Source: CAYVVD01 sp964454975
GTDB taxonomy: Bacteria > Bacteroidota > Ignavibacteria > Kapaibacteriales > UBA2268
Length of the DNA: 64,000 nt
Direction of reading: 5' to 3'
Assembly: GCA_964454975.1 (NCBI GenBank)
Contig: CAYVVD010000004.1
Span: 1-64,000 of the forward strand
Position 1 is the first letter of the stretch, and the number at the start of each line of letters is the position of its first letter. Under the pieces are notes generated by a model. It did no database searches, had not been told where the DNA came from, and saw only the letters and a list, made by a program, of their open reading frames with translations. Both the position numbers and the translations under genes were made by a program. Shown one piece after another: positions 50,815-59,800 of the stretch.

Positions 50815-51340
50815 CCCCGACAGATATCCAAAATTCACTAATTCGAAAAAAAAATATTCTTTCTCGAACATTTTTTAATTATTAACAAAAATTAATTGTA
50901 TTTATTTTTTTTTTTTTATAATTAAACCAACGCTACTATAAAACAGATATTTGATTTTCTTCCCTTAGCCGGTAATGATAATTTACCCGGTTGTTAAATA
51001 GAAGATAAATGACTGATTAGTGGAAGTTAAGTTAGTATAAATGGAGGAGATTTCTTAGAACAGCATTTATTAATCAATAATTAGAATTAGATTAACATTA
51101 TGTAACAGCTCGTAATCTGGTCGTTTTAGTACTTTGAAAAAAAAACAAAAATTATACAATACAAAATCAAATTATCCGGAGGAATTGCAAGAAACCAAAA
51201 AGAAAATTTCAGGGCATTAATAAGCACAGCCGGCAGACAGACCCACCGGCTGAAACGGAGATAAACCATAACTTGTTTCAAAACTTAGGTTTATCAGTCA
51301 TAAAATACAATTAATTGTTCAATTTAAAAAAGAGAAAAAA
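50815..51340. other. AT-rich non-coding leader region before the duplicated cassette
   Basis: About 525 bases without a supported gene. It holds long A and T runs (for example T12 near 50905) and no perfect TAnnTTTG promoter. Near the 3' end are two stem-loops, CAGCCGG/CCGGCTG (51227-51252) and GATAAACC/GGTTTATC (51260-51295), which end 45 bases before the start of the first peptide gene. This segment is unique; it is not copied with the cassette. Confidence 0.55.
51227..51295 (+). promoter_or_regulatory. two tandem stem-loops in the leader of the peptide gene
   Basis: Stem 1: CAGCCGG (51227-51233) with CCGGCTG (51246-51252), 12-base loop. Stem 2: GATAAACC (51260-51267) with GGTTTATC (51288-51295), 20-base loop. 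Both are perfect. They lie in the presumed 5' untranslated region of gene A, copy 1. Neither has a T-run. Role unknown. Confidence 0.45.
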
Positions 51341-51646
51341 ATGAAAAAAATTCTTTCATTAGCAGTTTGCATCATTGTATTGCTTTCAGCTTATAATCTC
51401 GCAAATTCCTATGTTGATTATCCTGGCAATTGGAAAGGACCAAACGGGCGAACTGAAAGAGCAGGAACACATGTAGAGACAATATGGCATAGTGAAAATT
51501 CAGTTACTATTGTCTGTAACTCTGAAGGTGTTCAATGCTGGAAAATCCTTGAAAATGGAACTTTAAGGATTTGGGAACTGTTTGCACCACCTGTAGATCC
51601 GAGTGGGGATGTTTTGACTGATGAATCCGCCGGCGGCGGCGGCTGA
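51341..51646 (+). CDS. secreted small peptide with Gly4 end, copy 1 (gene A)
   Basis: This is a 101-residue exported peptide of no family I can name. Residues 1-23 form a signal peptide (MKKILSLAVCIIVLLSAYNL then ANS). The mature part (about 78 residues) is rich in Trp and Asn/Gly, has two cysteines at Cys59 and Cys66 that could form a disulfide, and ends in an Asp/Glu patch followed by AGGGG. The stop TGA is followed directly by TAA. It is the first gene of the cassette, preceded by two stem-loops and an A-rich stretch rather than a clear Shine-Dalgarno site, and followed by a strong terminator. It resembles in layout the short secreted (NVEALA-type) peptides encoded beside propeller lipoproteins in Bacteroidota. 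Confidence 0.8.
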   Translation: MKKILSLAVCIIVLLSAYNLANSYVDYPGNWKGPNGRTERAGTHVETIWHSENSVTIVCNSEGVQCWKILENGTLRIWELFAPPVDPSGDVLTDESAGGGG

Positions 51647-51654
51647 TAAGTAAC

Positions 51655-51714
51655 AGGGCTGTTTCATACATTTTGTTCCATTGTTTGCAAAACGCATTGG
51701 AACAGCCCTTTTTT
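51655..51714 (+). terminator. intrinsic terminator between gene A and gene B, copy 1
   Basis: AGGGCTGTT (51655-51663) pairs with AACAGCCCT (51701-51709), followed by T6. An inner pair TGTTCCA/TGGAACA competes for part of the same right arm, so two foldings are possible. It lies between the peptide and lipoprotein genes, so most transcripts may end after the peptide. Confidence 0.85.
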
Positions 51715-51749
51715 ATAAAAAATCCTATGCTAATTAAATAAGGTGATCT

Positions 51750-53051
51750 ATGAAATTATCTGCTTTAATGTTTCTCTTTATTTCCTTTTCTTTAGCTAAT
51801 TGCGGTAGAAATAATACAGTTTTATTCGAATATACTGATATAGACTATAACAAATACTATCAGTTAGAAGAAGATGAATACAATTTTTTATTTGGAATTA
51901 TTGAAGTAGATGCTAACTACGAGAGAATTTTAATAACCGACATTATAGGAAAATCAATATTGGTTTATTCATTAGACGGCCGATTGATAAAGAAACTTTG
52001 GCCCACATTGGATATCAGTGATTCTCTGGCTTTGAAAGCAGTGCCTCACAGAGATGATATAAGGTATGCAACCACTACCGAAGAGCTTTCTTACATTGAT
52101 AAAGACAAATGGAATGATCATCTTGCCACACTGGAACAGTATTTCTCTAATAGTTTTGGAGGTGCAGTATTTTACAATGACAGCATGATTATAATAAGCG
52201 CAACGGTTGGTGTTTCATATAGACTTCTAAAAGACCCTCCCGATCGATTTAGAGGAATAGGAACTCTCGGCGCTTATTTGCTGGTAAACACAAATACATG
52301 GAATTATGAGGTTAAGCTAATCGAGTATAATGATTTGGGCTGGGGACAAACACGGACATTAGGCATTGATTATAAGCAAAACCTTTTAATTTCTTCTTTT
52401 TCAGATTCAAGGCAAAAAGAGTATTCGGGTACAGACAGCGTACGGCGTAAAGAGAATCTCGATTCGCTGTGGGGGCTTGCGTACTTTGATATTGAAGGCA
52501 AGTTTATAAAGCCGATATTTCAAATCCCCGGAGAATATCTGTATTCAAAAGCCTTTATTTCAGATGTTTTAGAAGTTTCGTCATCTGATGGGAATACATT
52601 TGCCGCTTACCACATTCTTCCAAGAGTGTATAATGTCGAGACCAACGAATATTTTGAAATACAGGGAATTGACAAGGTAAATTATGATTATTTAGAAGAA
52701 GCAATTTCTTTGCAAAGCGATAAGAAGGAACTCAAAGAGCATTTTAAGTCGGTAATTTCTAAAACAAATTTGTTTATCAGTGATATTACAGTAACAAAGA
52801 AAAATACTATCCTTGTTTATTTCCATTATTATATTGATTATGAAAAACGGCCTGACAATGAAATGACAAAGCCTTATATACAGGAATATACCTTCTCGGG
52901 CAAACTTATTAAAGAAATGGAAATTGAGAAAAAGAACGAATACGGCAAGATTGAATTTATAGGGTATTACGAGGATATTGAATCGCTTGTAATATTCAGA
53001 AAATCTCAAAAAGGTTGGTTTTATAATTATTTAAAATGGGGTGAAAAATGA
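51750..53051 (+). CDS. propeller-like lipoprotein, copy 1 (gene B)
   Basis: This is a 433-residue lipoprotein (signal ending SLANC, Cys18). The mature part has repeated blade-like strands (ERILITDIIGKSILVYSLDG, FLFGIIEVD, IQEYTFSGKLIKEMEIE), consistent with the six-bladed beta-propeller lipoproteins of Bacteroidota (TolB-like, BF3164 type or DUF4221), though no single diagnostic motif settles which. AAGG upstream gives a ribosome site. The stop overlaps the next gene start as ATGA. Likely surface or periplasmic partner of the peptide. Base use is AT-richer than in neighbouring genes. Confidence 0.75.
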   Translation: MKLSALMFLFISFSLANCGRNNTVLFEYTDIDYNKYYQLEEDEYNFLFGIIEVDANYERILITDIIGKSILVYSLDGRLIKKLWPTLDISDSLALKAVPHRDDIRYATTTEELSYIDKDKWNDHLATLEQYFSNSFGGAVFYNDSMIIISATVGVSYRLLKDPPDRFRGIGTLGAYLLVNTNTWNYEVKLIEYNDLGWGQTRTLGIDYKQNLLISSFSDSRQKEYSGTDSVRRKENLDSLWGLAYFDIEGKFIKPIFQIPGEYLYSKAFISDVLEVSSSDGNTFAAYHILPRVYNVETNEYFEIQGIDKVNYDYLEEAISLQSDKKELKEHFKSVISKTNLFISDITVTKKNTILVYFHYYIDYEKRPDNEMTKPYIQEYTFSGKLIKEMEIEKKNEYGKIEFIGYYEDIESLVIFRKSQKGWFYNYLKWGEK

Positions 53052-53353
53052 AAAAAATTCTTTCATTAGCAGTTTGCATCATTGTATTGCTTTCAGCTTA
53101 TAATCTCGCAAATTCCTATGTTGATTATCCTGGCAATTGGAAAGGACCAAACGGGCGAACTGAAAGAGCAGGAACACATGTAGAGACAATATGGCATAGT
53201 GAAAATTCAGTTACTATTGTCTGTAACTCTGAAGGTGTTCAATGCTGGAAAATCCTTGAAAATGGAACTTTAAGGATTTGGGAACTGTTTGCACCACCTG
53301 TAGATCCGAGTGGGGATGTTTTGACTGATGAATCCGCCGGCGGCGGCGGCTGA
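53048..53353 (+). CDS. secreted small peptide with Gly4 end, copy 2 (gene A)
   Basis: Identical in sequence to the copy at 51341-51646. Here it lacks the 51227-51295 stem-loop leader; instead the ATG overlaps the stop of gene B copy 1 as ATGA with GGGG ten bases upstream, so its translation is coupled to the lipoprotein. It therefore sits behind the terminator of copy 1 and should be expressed less than copy 1 unless read-through is high. Confidence 0.8.
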   Translation: MKKILSLAVCIIVLLSAYNLANSYVDYPGNWKGPNGRTERAGTHVETIWHSENSVTIVCNSEGVQCWKILENGTLRIWELFAPPVDPSGDVLTDESAGGGG

Positions 53354-53361
53354 TAAGTAAC

Positions 53362-53421
53362 AGGGCTGTTTCATACATTTTGTTCCATTGTTTGCAAAAC
53401 GCATTGGAACAGCCCTTTTTT
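53362..53421 (+). terminator. intrinsic terminator between gene A and gene B, copy 2
   Basis: Exact copy of the terminator at 51655-51714: AGGGCTGTT with AACAGCCCT and a T6 run. Confidence 0.85.
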
Positions 53422-53456
53422 ATAAAAAATCCTATGCTAATTAAATAAGGTGATCT

Positions 53457-54758
53457 ATGAAATTATCTGCTTTAATGTTTCTCTTTATTTCCTTTTCTTT
53501 AGCTAATTGCGGTAGAAATAATACAGTTTTATTCGAATATACTGATATAGACTATAACAAATACTATCAGTTAGAAGAAGATGAATACAATTTTTTATTT
53601 GGAATTATTGAAGTAGATGCTAACTACGAGAGAATTTTAATAACCGACATTATAGGAAAATCAATATTGGTTTATTCATTAGACGGCCGATTGATAAAGA
53701 AACTTTGGCCCACATTGGATATCAGTGATTCTCTGGCTTTGAAAGCAGTGCCTCACAGAGATGATATAAGGTATGCAACCACTACCGAAGAGCTTTCTTA
53801 CATTGATAAAGACAAATGGAATGATCATCTTGCCACACTGGAACAGTATTTCTCTAATAGTTTTGGAGGTGCAGTATTTTACAATGACAGCATGATTATA
53901 ATAAGCGCAACGGTTGGTGTTTCATATAGACTTCTAAAAGACCCTCCCGATCGATTTAGAGGAATAGGAACTCTCGGCGCTTATTTGCTGGTAAACACAA
54001 ATACATGGAATTATGAGGTTAAGCTAATCGAGTATAATGATTTGGGCTGGGGACAAACACGGACATTAGGCATTGATTATAAGCAAAACCTTTTAATTTC
54101 TTCTTTTTCAGATTCAAGGCAAAAAGAGTATTCGGGTACAGACAGCGTACGGCGTAAAGAGAATCTCGATTCGCTGTGGGGGCTTGCGTACTTTGATATT
54201 GAAGGCAAGTTTATAAAGCCGATATTTCAAATCCCCGGAGAATATCTGTATTCAAAAGCCTTTATTTCAGATGTTTTAGAAGTTTCGTCATCTGATGGGA
54301 ATACATTTGCCGCTTACCACATTCTTCCAAGAGTGTATAATGTCGAGACCAACGAATATTTTGAAATACAGGGAATTGACAAGGTAAATTATGATTATTT
54401 AGAAGAAGCAATTTCTTTGCAAAGCGATAAGAAGGAACTCAAAGAGCATTTTAAGTCGGTAATTTCTAAAACAAATTTGTTTATCAGTGATATTACAGTA
54501 ACAAAGAAAAATACTATCCTTGTTTATTTCCATTATTATATTGATTATGAAAAACGGCCTGACAATGAAATGACAAAGCCTTATATACAGGAATATACCT
54601 TCTCGGGCAAACTTATTAAAGAAATGGAAATTGAGAAAAAGAACGAATACGGCAAGATTGAATTTATAGGGTATTACGAGGATATTGAATCGCTTGTAAT
54701 ATTCAGAAAATCTCAAAAAGGTTGGTTTTATAATTATTTAAAATGGGGTGAAAAATGA
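53457..54758 (+). CDS. propeller-like lipoprotein, copy 2 (gene B)
   Basis: Identical to the copy at 51750-53051: lipobox SLANC and blade-like strands through 433 residues. Its stop overlaps the start of the thioredoxin-like gene as ATGA, which is probably the ancestral junction, whereas the first copy joins to a second copy of the peptide gene. No substitutions separate the copies, so neither shows decay. Confidence 0.75.
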   Translation: MKLSALMFLFISFSLANCGRNNTVLFEYTDIDYNKYYQLEEDEYNFLFGIIEVDANYERILITDIIGKSILVYSLDGRLIKKLWPTLDISDSLALKAVPHRDDIRYATTTEELSYIDKDKWNDHLATLEQYFSNSFGGAVFYNDSMIIISATVGVSYRLLKDPPDRFRGIGTLGAYLLVNTNTWNYEVKLIEYNDLGWGQTRTLGIDYKQNLLISSFSDSRQKEYSGTDSVRRKENLDSLWGLAYFDIEGKFIKPIFQIPGEYLYSKAFISDVLEVSSSDGNTFAAYHILPRVYNVETNEYFEIQGIDKVNYDYLEEAISLQSDKKELKEHFKSVISKTNLFISDITVTKKNTILVYFHYYIDYEKRPDNEMTKPYIQEYTFSGKLIKEMEIEKKNEYGKIEFIGYYEDIESLVIFRKSQKGWFYNYLKWGEK

Positions 54759-55213
54759 GAAAAATTCTGATAATTACCGTTCTATTAATATTGATGGTGT
54801 CAAATTCTTATTCAACCCCCGATAATTTCAGAGAATTTGCCGATAAAGTCAATTTAAAAAAAGGCGAATATCTTGTTTTATGCTATTTCAATTTAATTAC
54901 CTGCATCGGTTGCGAACCGGTAACGCTGAATATTATCACAGCAATTAACAATAATCCTGAACTAAAAAACCCCAAATTAAAGTATATTGCAGAAGTGGAT
55001 TGCTTTAGAGATATTGAGTTAAAGATTTTTGATAAAAAATACATTTGGAAGTATTTTAAGGAATGCGAATCAGATTCAAGAAAGAAATTAAATATATCAA
55101 AAGATGCTATTTTAGTTGTTTTTGACTTCCAAGGCATCCCAAAATTAGAATTAAATTCGAAAAATACAAAAGGTGATATATCCTCGCAGATACTAAAAGT
55201 TATTAATAAATAA
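54755..55213 (+). CDS. secreted thioredoxin-like CxxC protein (gene C)
   Basis: This is a 152-residue exported protein with a signal peptide MRKILIITVLLILMVSNSYS. The mature region begins DNFREFADKVNLKKGEYLVL, a strand leading to CYFNLITCIGCEP: a C-x2-C pair at Cys50 and Cys53 with Cys43 nearby. ILVVFDFQGIPKLELN then looks like the cis-Pro-containing strand of the thioredoxin fold. The overall order (strand, CxxC helix, late strand with G-I-P) supports a thioredoxin-like oxidoreductase rather than a certain family match. It is coupled to gene B by ATGA. Possibly makes or reduces a disulfide in the peptide (gene A has two Cys). Confidence 0.68.
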   Translation: MRKILIITVLLILMVSNSYSTPDNFREFADKVNLKKGEYLVLCYFNLITCIGCEPVTLNIITAINNNPELKNPKLKYIAEVDCFRDIELKIFDKKYIWKYFKECESDSRKKLNISKDAILVVFDFQGIPKLELNSKNTKGDISSQILKVINK

Positions 55214-55318
55214 TTTTACTGCTCTGTATTCAGCATAAGTTTGTAGATTGATTCAATAAAGCATTTTTCGTCGAACATGCAATTCCGGAATCATTAGAAC
55301 AAAACATTTCCAATTCCT

Positions 55319-56560
55319 CTACGGTGGCTCGCATGTCATCAGATACAGCCTGTTGCTTATTCTTCCGATAGTTTCAAACTCACCTGTGCGCCAGTTGTAG
55401 CGTGGTTGCATTACCTCGTCCATCATTGCTCCGGCGTAAAGTTCCTGCGTCTCGAGGTCGCGGACCATCATTGATGCAGTTGTTGCATATGCCATTGTCT
55501 TGCTGAATGGCTCAACAGCGTAATTTCCGCTTGTTGAAAGGTCGCCGTGTGTAGTGTACTGCCGCCCGCTGATGCTTACAAAGCAGTCAATATTACACCC
55601 GATGTAATATACCTCCGAGCCGTCGTAGCTGAAGAAAGGGTCGCTGGCAAATTCACCGCCATAGTATTCTGTGCTGTTTATAACAATGTAATTATTTCCG
55701 TCATATAATGCCTTAAAGGCATAAAGCGGTAGCTCGGGGTGAAGTGCAATTCCATAAACAGCATCGTAGGGCCTGCTGACAAGCGGCTCCCAATATTCGT
55801 CTGAAATCATTGTGCATACCTGCTTCTTTGAGCTAAGAACAGCAGTGAATGCAAGCACATCTCCGGCAAGGTTCATTTTTACCTCCATAATGTCGTCATA
55901 CACATCGCTGATGCTCTCGTCATTGCGGTATATCTGCCATACGGGGCCATTCCTTGCGGCAAAGACATATTCACCATTATACCAGAAACCTATGGGTATT
56001 ATTTCATCATATTGAGTGCTTTCAACACCATTGATATAAACCGTGTATGAATCGCCACGGCGGAGGGTAAATGCCAGGCGTGTTCCATTCTGATTGATGT
56101 GGAATTTTTTTGCTCTGTTCGTAACGTCAAATTTCCTGCCTCTGAAGACAATGGTTTCAACAGTATTGCTGAAATAAGAATATGCCATGTGCCGGGAGTC
56201 GGCGCTGAATGCGACTTCACCATTCCTGGTTCCGGCCAGGGGAAATGTTGTATCGTTAGCTAACAGGTACCATGCGGCATTGTACTTTGCAAAGCATGCC
56301 CATCGGTTTCCGTCCGGTGAAAAGACAGGTTGGGTAAACTGGTCATAAACATCAGTTTCCATGTTGTTGACAATCAGGCGGTATTTGTTGCTGAAGGCCT
56401 GAGTAATTATCCAGATATTCTTTGTGGTGTCCATTCCCCAGGCAACGGGTGGTTCGCTACCGTCTGTTAATTGGTAGTCGAAGCATTTCCGCGAGTGCAA
56501 TGATGAAACGGAAATTAATATTAAAATAAATAATTTAAATCTGGTCAATACTGCTTTCAT
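55319..56560 (-). CDS. exported TolB/WD40-like propeller protein
   Basis: This is a 413-residue secreted protein with a signal peptide ending near SLHSRK. The body is made of repeated TolB-like blades: FSPDGNRWACFAKYN, FSADSRHMAYSYFSNT, INQNGTRLAFTLRR, FSYDGSEVYYIG. The F-S-x-D-G-x-x-x-A-Y pattern is diagnostic of WD40-like (PD40) propellers. There is no sorting domain visible at the C-terminus. It is convergent with the thioredoxin-like gene and has no cotranscribed neighbour. Whether it relates to the propeller lipoproteins next door is unclear; the two do not look closely alike. Confidence 0.78.
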   Translation of the reverse strand: MKAVLTRFKLFILILISVSSLHSRKCFDYQLTDGSEPPVAWGMDTTKNIWIITQAFSNKYRLIVNNMETDVYDQFTQPVFSPDGNRWACFAKYNAAWYLLANDTTFPLAGTRNGEVAFSADSRHMAYSYFSNTVETIVFRGRKFDVTNRAKKFHINQNGTRLAFTLRRGDSYTVYINGVESTQYDEIIPIGFWYNGEYVFAARNGPVWQIYRNDESISDVYDDIMEVKMNLAGDVLAFTAVLSSKKQVCTMISDEYWEPLVSRPYDAVYGIALHPELPLYAFKALYDGNNYIVINSTEYYGGEFASDPFFSYDGSEVYYIGCNIDCFVSISGRQYTTHGDLSTSGNYAVEPFSKTMAYATTASMMVRDLETQELYAGAMMDEVMQPRYNWRTGEFETIGRISNRLYLMTCEPP

Positions 56561-56807
56561 TTAGCCATATTTGTTCATATCTTACGTCATTAAAACTGTA
56601 ACTATTTAATCTCTTTACTTGTCTATTATTGTAAGATAACAAAGAGAATAAAATTACCCACATCTGTTTATACCTTACAGTACGATAGCAACAACACTAT
56701 TGTTATAAAATATCCGGTTGTGCTTACTATTTCAAAATGTGCAATTATATTGCTCATTAACATAAGCTATTGAAAATTAATTAATTATATGATTTCTGGG
56801 GGTAATA

Positions 56808-59800
56808 ATGATTAAGACTGAAAAAATGAAGTTCGCTTTTATTCTAATAGTATTTGTCCTGCTTTCAATGAATGCAGCAGCACAGTTTTTTGATGTCCAC
56901 AAAGTAAGAACAAACAACTTTCCTACTGTTGAAGCTCATTTGGTGACAAAGAACCGGATAGGGAACGATTACCCGAACCTGTCAGAGCGCAACTTCAAGC
57001 TCTATGAAAATGGTGTTGATATGAGCGCCACCATGCAGTACAAATGCGAAATGGTTGACTGGATTCCACCTGTAAATGTAGTATTGGTGATTGATGCAAG
57101 CCAGTCAATGTATGACAACCAAGTTGCACCGGGGGTATATAGGATTGACTGGGCAAAGGATGCAGCCAAATTATTCCTTGATTCTATGAAATTTGACCCG
57201 CCAACTGACCCACCTTCAAAAGTTGCAATAACAACTTTTGGCGGTAACATAGGCAAGGTTAACATTGGCTTCCAGACAACAAAACCACCTCTTTACCAAA
57301 AATTGACGGAAATAGAAACAGCTTTTGGCGATACAGATTTTAATCCTCCCTTTAAAGAAGATGTTTGGGGCGCAATTAACCTTTTAAAGAAGGAACCATC
57401 AAATGTCCGCCGTGTAATTGTGTTCCTGACAGATGGAAAGCATGAATCTCTAAAAGAATTCAAATTTGATGAAATTGGGGATGAATGTAAAAGAGAGAGG
57501 ATTCAGGTTTATTCTGTTGTTTTGAAAAGCCCTATGCCCTTTGAATTGAATGAGATTTCAATTAAAACAGGCGCCTGGGCAGCCCAGGTAAAAGAATATG
57601 AGGAATTAAGAAAAATTTACCACGATATTGCCGAAGAAATTACATCACAGGATCTCTGCTGGCTGGAATGGCAGAGCCATTACACTTGCGACGGGCTCGG
57701 AAGAATGCGCGACCTGAAAGTAACGTTTATAAGCGATCCTGATGATCCCGATGCACCAAGCACATACAAAGATTCTGTTGAAAAGCAGTTTGATGCCGGT
57801 GAGCAAAGCATTGCGGGAATTGATATAAACCCAAAGAACTTTACCTTTAGCAAGGTCGGAGGTACAGCAGAGTCAGTTGACCTTACTCTCGAAGCATCTG
57901 TTGGAGAATTTGATATAAACAGTTATAATATTGTTGGTGACAATAGCGACTTTACCATTGACTGGAAGGGCACACCACCCCCATTTAAACTAATGGCAGG
58001 AGAGCCCAGGACAATAACGGTTACCTATGTGAAGGATCCTGCAGACCAATCAAAGGAGTTTACACTTGAATTCGAATCAAACCCATGCCCTGTACCAAAA
58101 GTAAAATTTATTGCACCATGCGATTTTGAAGCTATGGCTGAGATTGATTTTGGCTCAATTCCAAATGCAACTTCAACTCAAATAACAGAAATGGTACTTA
58201 AAAATACAACGGCAGAGGAAATAAGTGGAGATGTACAGCTAACAGGACCGGATGCAGGTGAATTCGGCATACTCTCCGGTTCCGGGCCATTTACTTTGTA
58301 TCCTGATGAGGAACTGGAAGTGTCGCTATCATTTATTCCCACGACAGTTGGCGCAAAACAGGCATTTCTTGAATACAATCTTCCGGAAATATGCGGGAAT
58401 GCAGTAACTGAGCTAAAAGGTACTTCATACGCAACCGAATTTCCACTTGAACCATATAATTTTGGGCTTCACAGGGTTGAATCAATTGTTACTTACAATT
58501 ACGAAATAAAAAATACCGGAGATTCTCCTGCAAATATTCTTGCAGTGGGCTTTGAACAATCAAATGAACACTTTAGTCTGACTCCGCCTTCACTGCCGGT
58601 TCTTCTTGCTCCGGGTGAGTCAATGATGCTTGAGCTTGTTTTTAACCCTAAAGACAAAGGCCCGCAACTTACAAGTTTACTAGTTACGATTGAGAATATT
58701 AACGTTCCGGTAAAAGCTACTATTTCGGGAACAGCATTTAAACCTCACCTGACTGCTGAAGATATAGTTTTCCCGGTAACAAAAGTTGGTAATGTTAGTA
58801 CACCGATGACACTTACCTTAGAGAATAAGTGTGAATATGGGCCGCTTAAAATTGATGAGATTAAGTTCAACCTGTCAGCGGCTGACTTCCGCTGGGTTGG
58901 TAGTCCTCAATTGACAAACAGGGTAATTGACCCGAAGAGTTCAATTACATTCCAGGTTGAATTTGCACCAACAATACAGGGAACACAGACAATTTACGTT
59001 GATGTAGTCTGCGATGCAGTTGATGCAACAGTCGATCCGCCACGAATTACTGTTCAGGTTAAGCTGACAGGTTCATCAATAGATTTGGACATTAGCCCGC
59101 TAAGCATTGATTTTGGCGAATTATCTACATGCGAAACAGCAACAAGGGATGTAACTATAAATAATAACAGCGATGACATAATAAGTGTTAGCAGTGTTGA
59201 TATTGACCAGGCAGGAACTGAATTTACTGCTTTTTATGATTTTCTTGATATTCAGCCCGGTGGTTCAGGGGTGATTACTATTGAATTCAAATCAACAGTA
59301 ACCGGCATTTACTCAGGTACATTAAACGTAGAAACTAATGCCGGTTCAGCAGAAATACCCTTAAGCGCCGAGAGCATTGATTTCACGGTGGCTCCCTATT
59401 TCGATACAGAACTAACAAGGCTGTCAACAGATGTTGGTAATCCCTTGTCTATTCCCTTTGCTGTTGATTTGCCTGACCTGGGAGTAAGTTTTACAGAACT
59501 TGAATTTGTACTTACATATAACCCGGACTTATTGAAAATCAAGCCTAATTCAGTTACGGGAGGTCCTGCAGGTTGGAACTGGAATATCGATGATTCCGAT
59601 GATTTTGACGGAACTTTGATTCTTACTGCTACAGGTCCGGCATTAAGTACACCTGTAAAAGTTATGGGTAATGTAACTTTCGATACCTACATCTCTTCTA
59701 TTGCCGGGGATAATGTTATATTTGATGTCAATTTCCCGGATGAACTGCCATGTGTAAGGAGCGAAGGATCGGCAACAATGCCTGTTACAATCAACTCATG

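Larger units (their letters stand above)
51341..54754 (+). repeat. perfect 1707-bp tandem duplication (genes A and B, twice)
   Basis: Unit 1 is 51341-53047 and unit 2 is 53048-54754. Both encode the same 101-residue peptide and the same 433-residue lipoprotein, identical in every residue. The intervening terminator and all DNA stretches compared are identical. The units join at the ATGA overlap of gene B stop and gene A start. Directly after unit 2 the downstream gene begins with a near-copy of the gene A start (ATGAGAAAAATTCTG versus ATGAAAAAAATTCTT), which looks like the recombination point. Perfect identity means a very recent event, or an assembly artefact. Confidence 0.9.

Noticed and set aside
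51176..51216. Short leader ORF beginning TTG near 51185 after GGAGGA
   Set aside because: Spacing from the purine run to the TTG is only about two bases and the product would be eleven residues without features.
52692..53009. 105-codon antisense frame in gene B, repeated at 54399-54716
   Set aside because: It appears twice only because gene B is duplicated; no ribosome site or homology, and gene B itself is supported by a lipobox and coupling.
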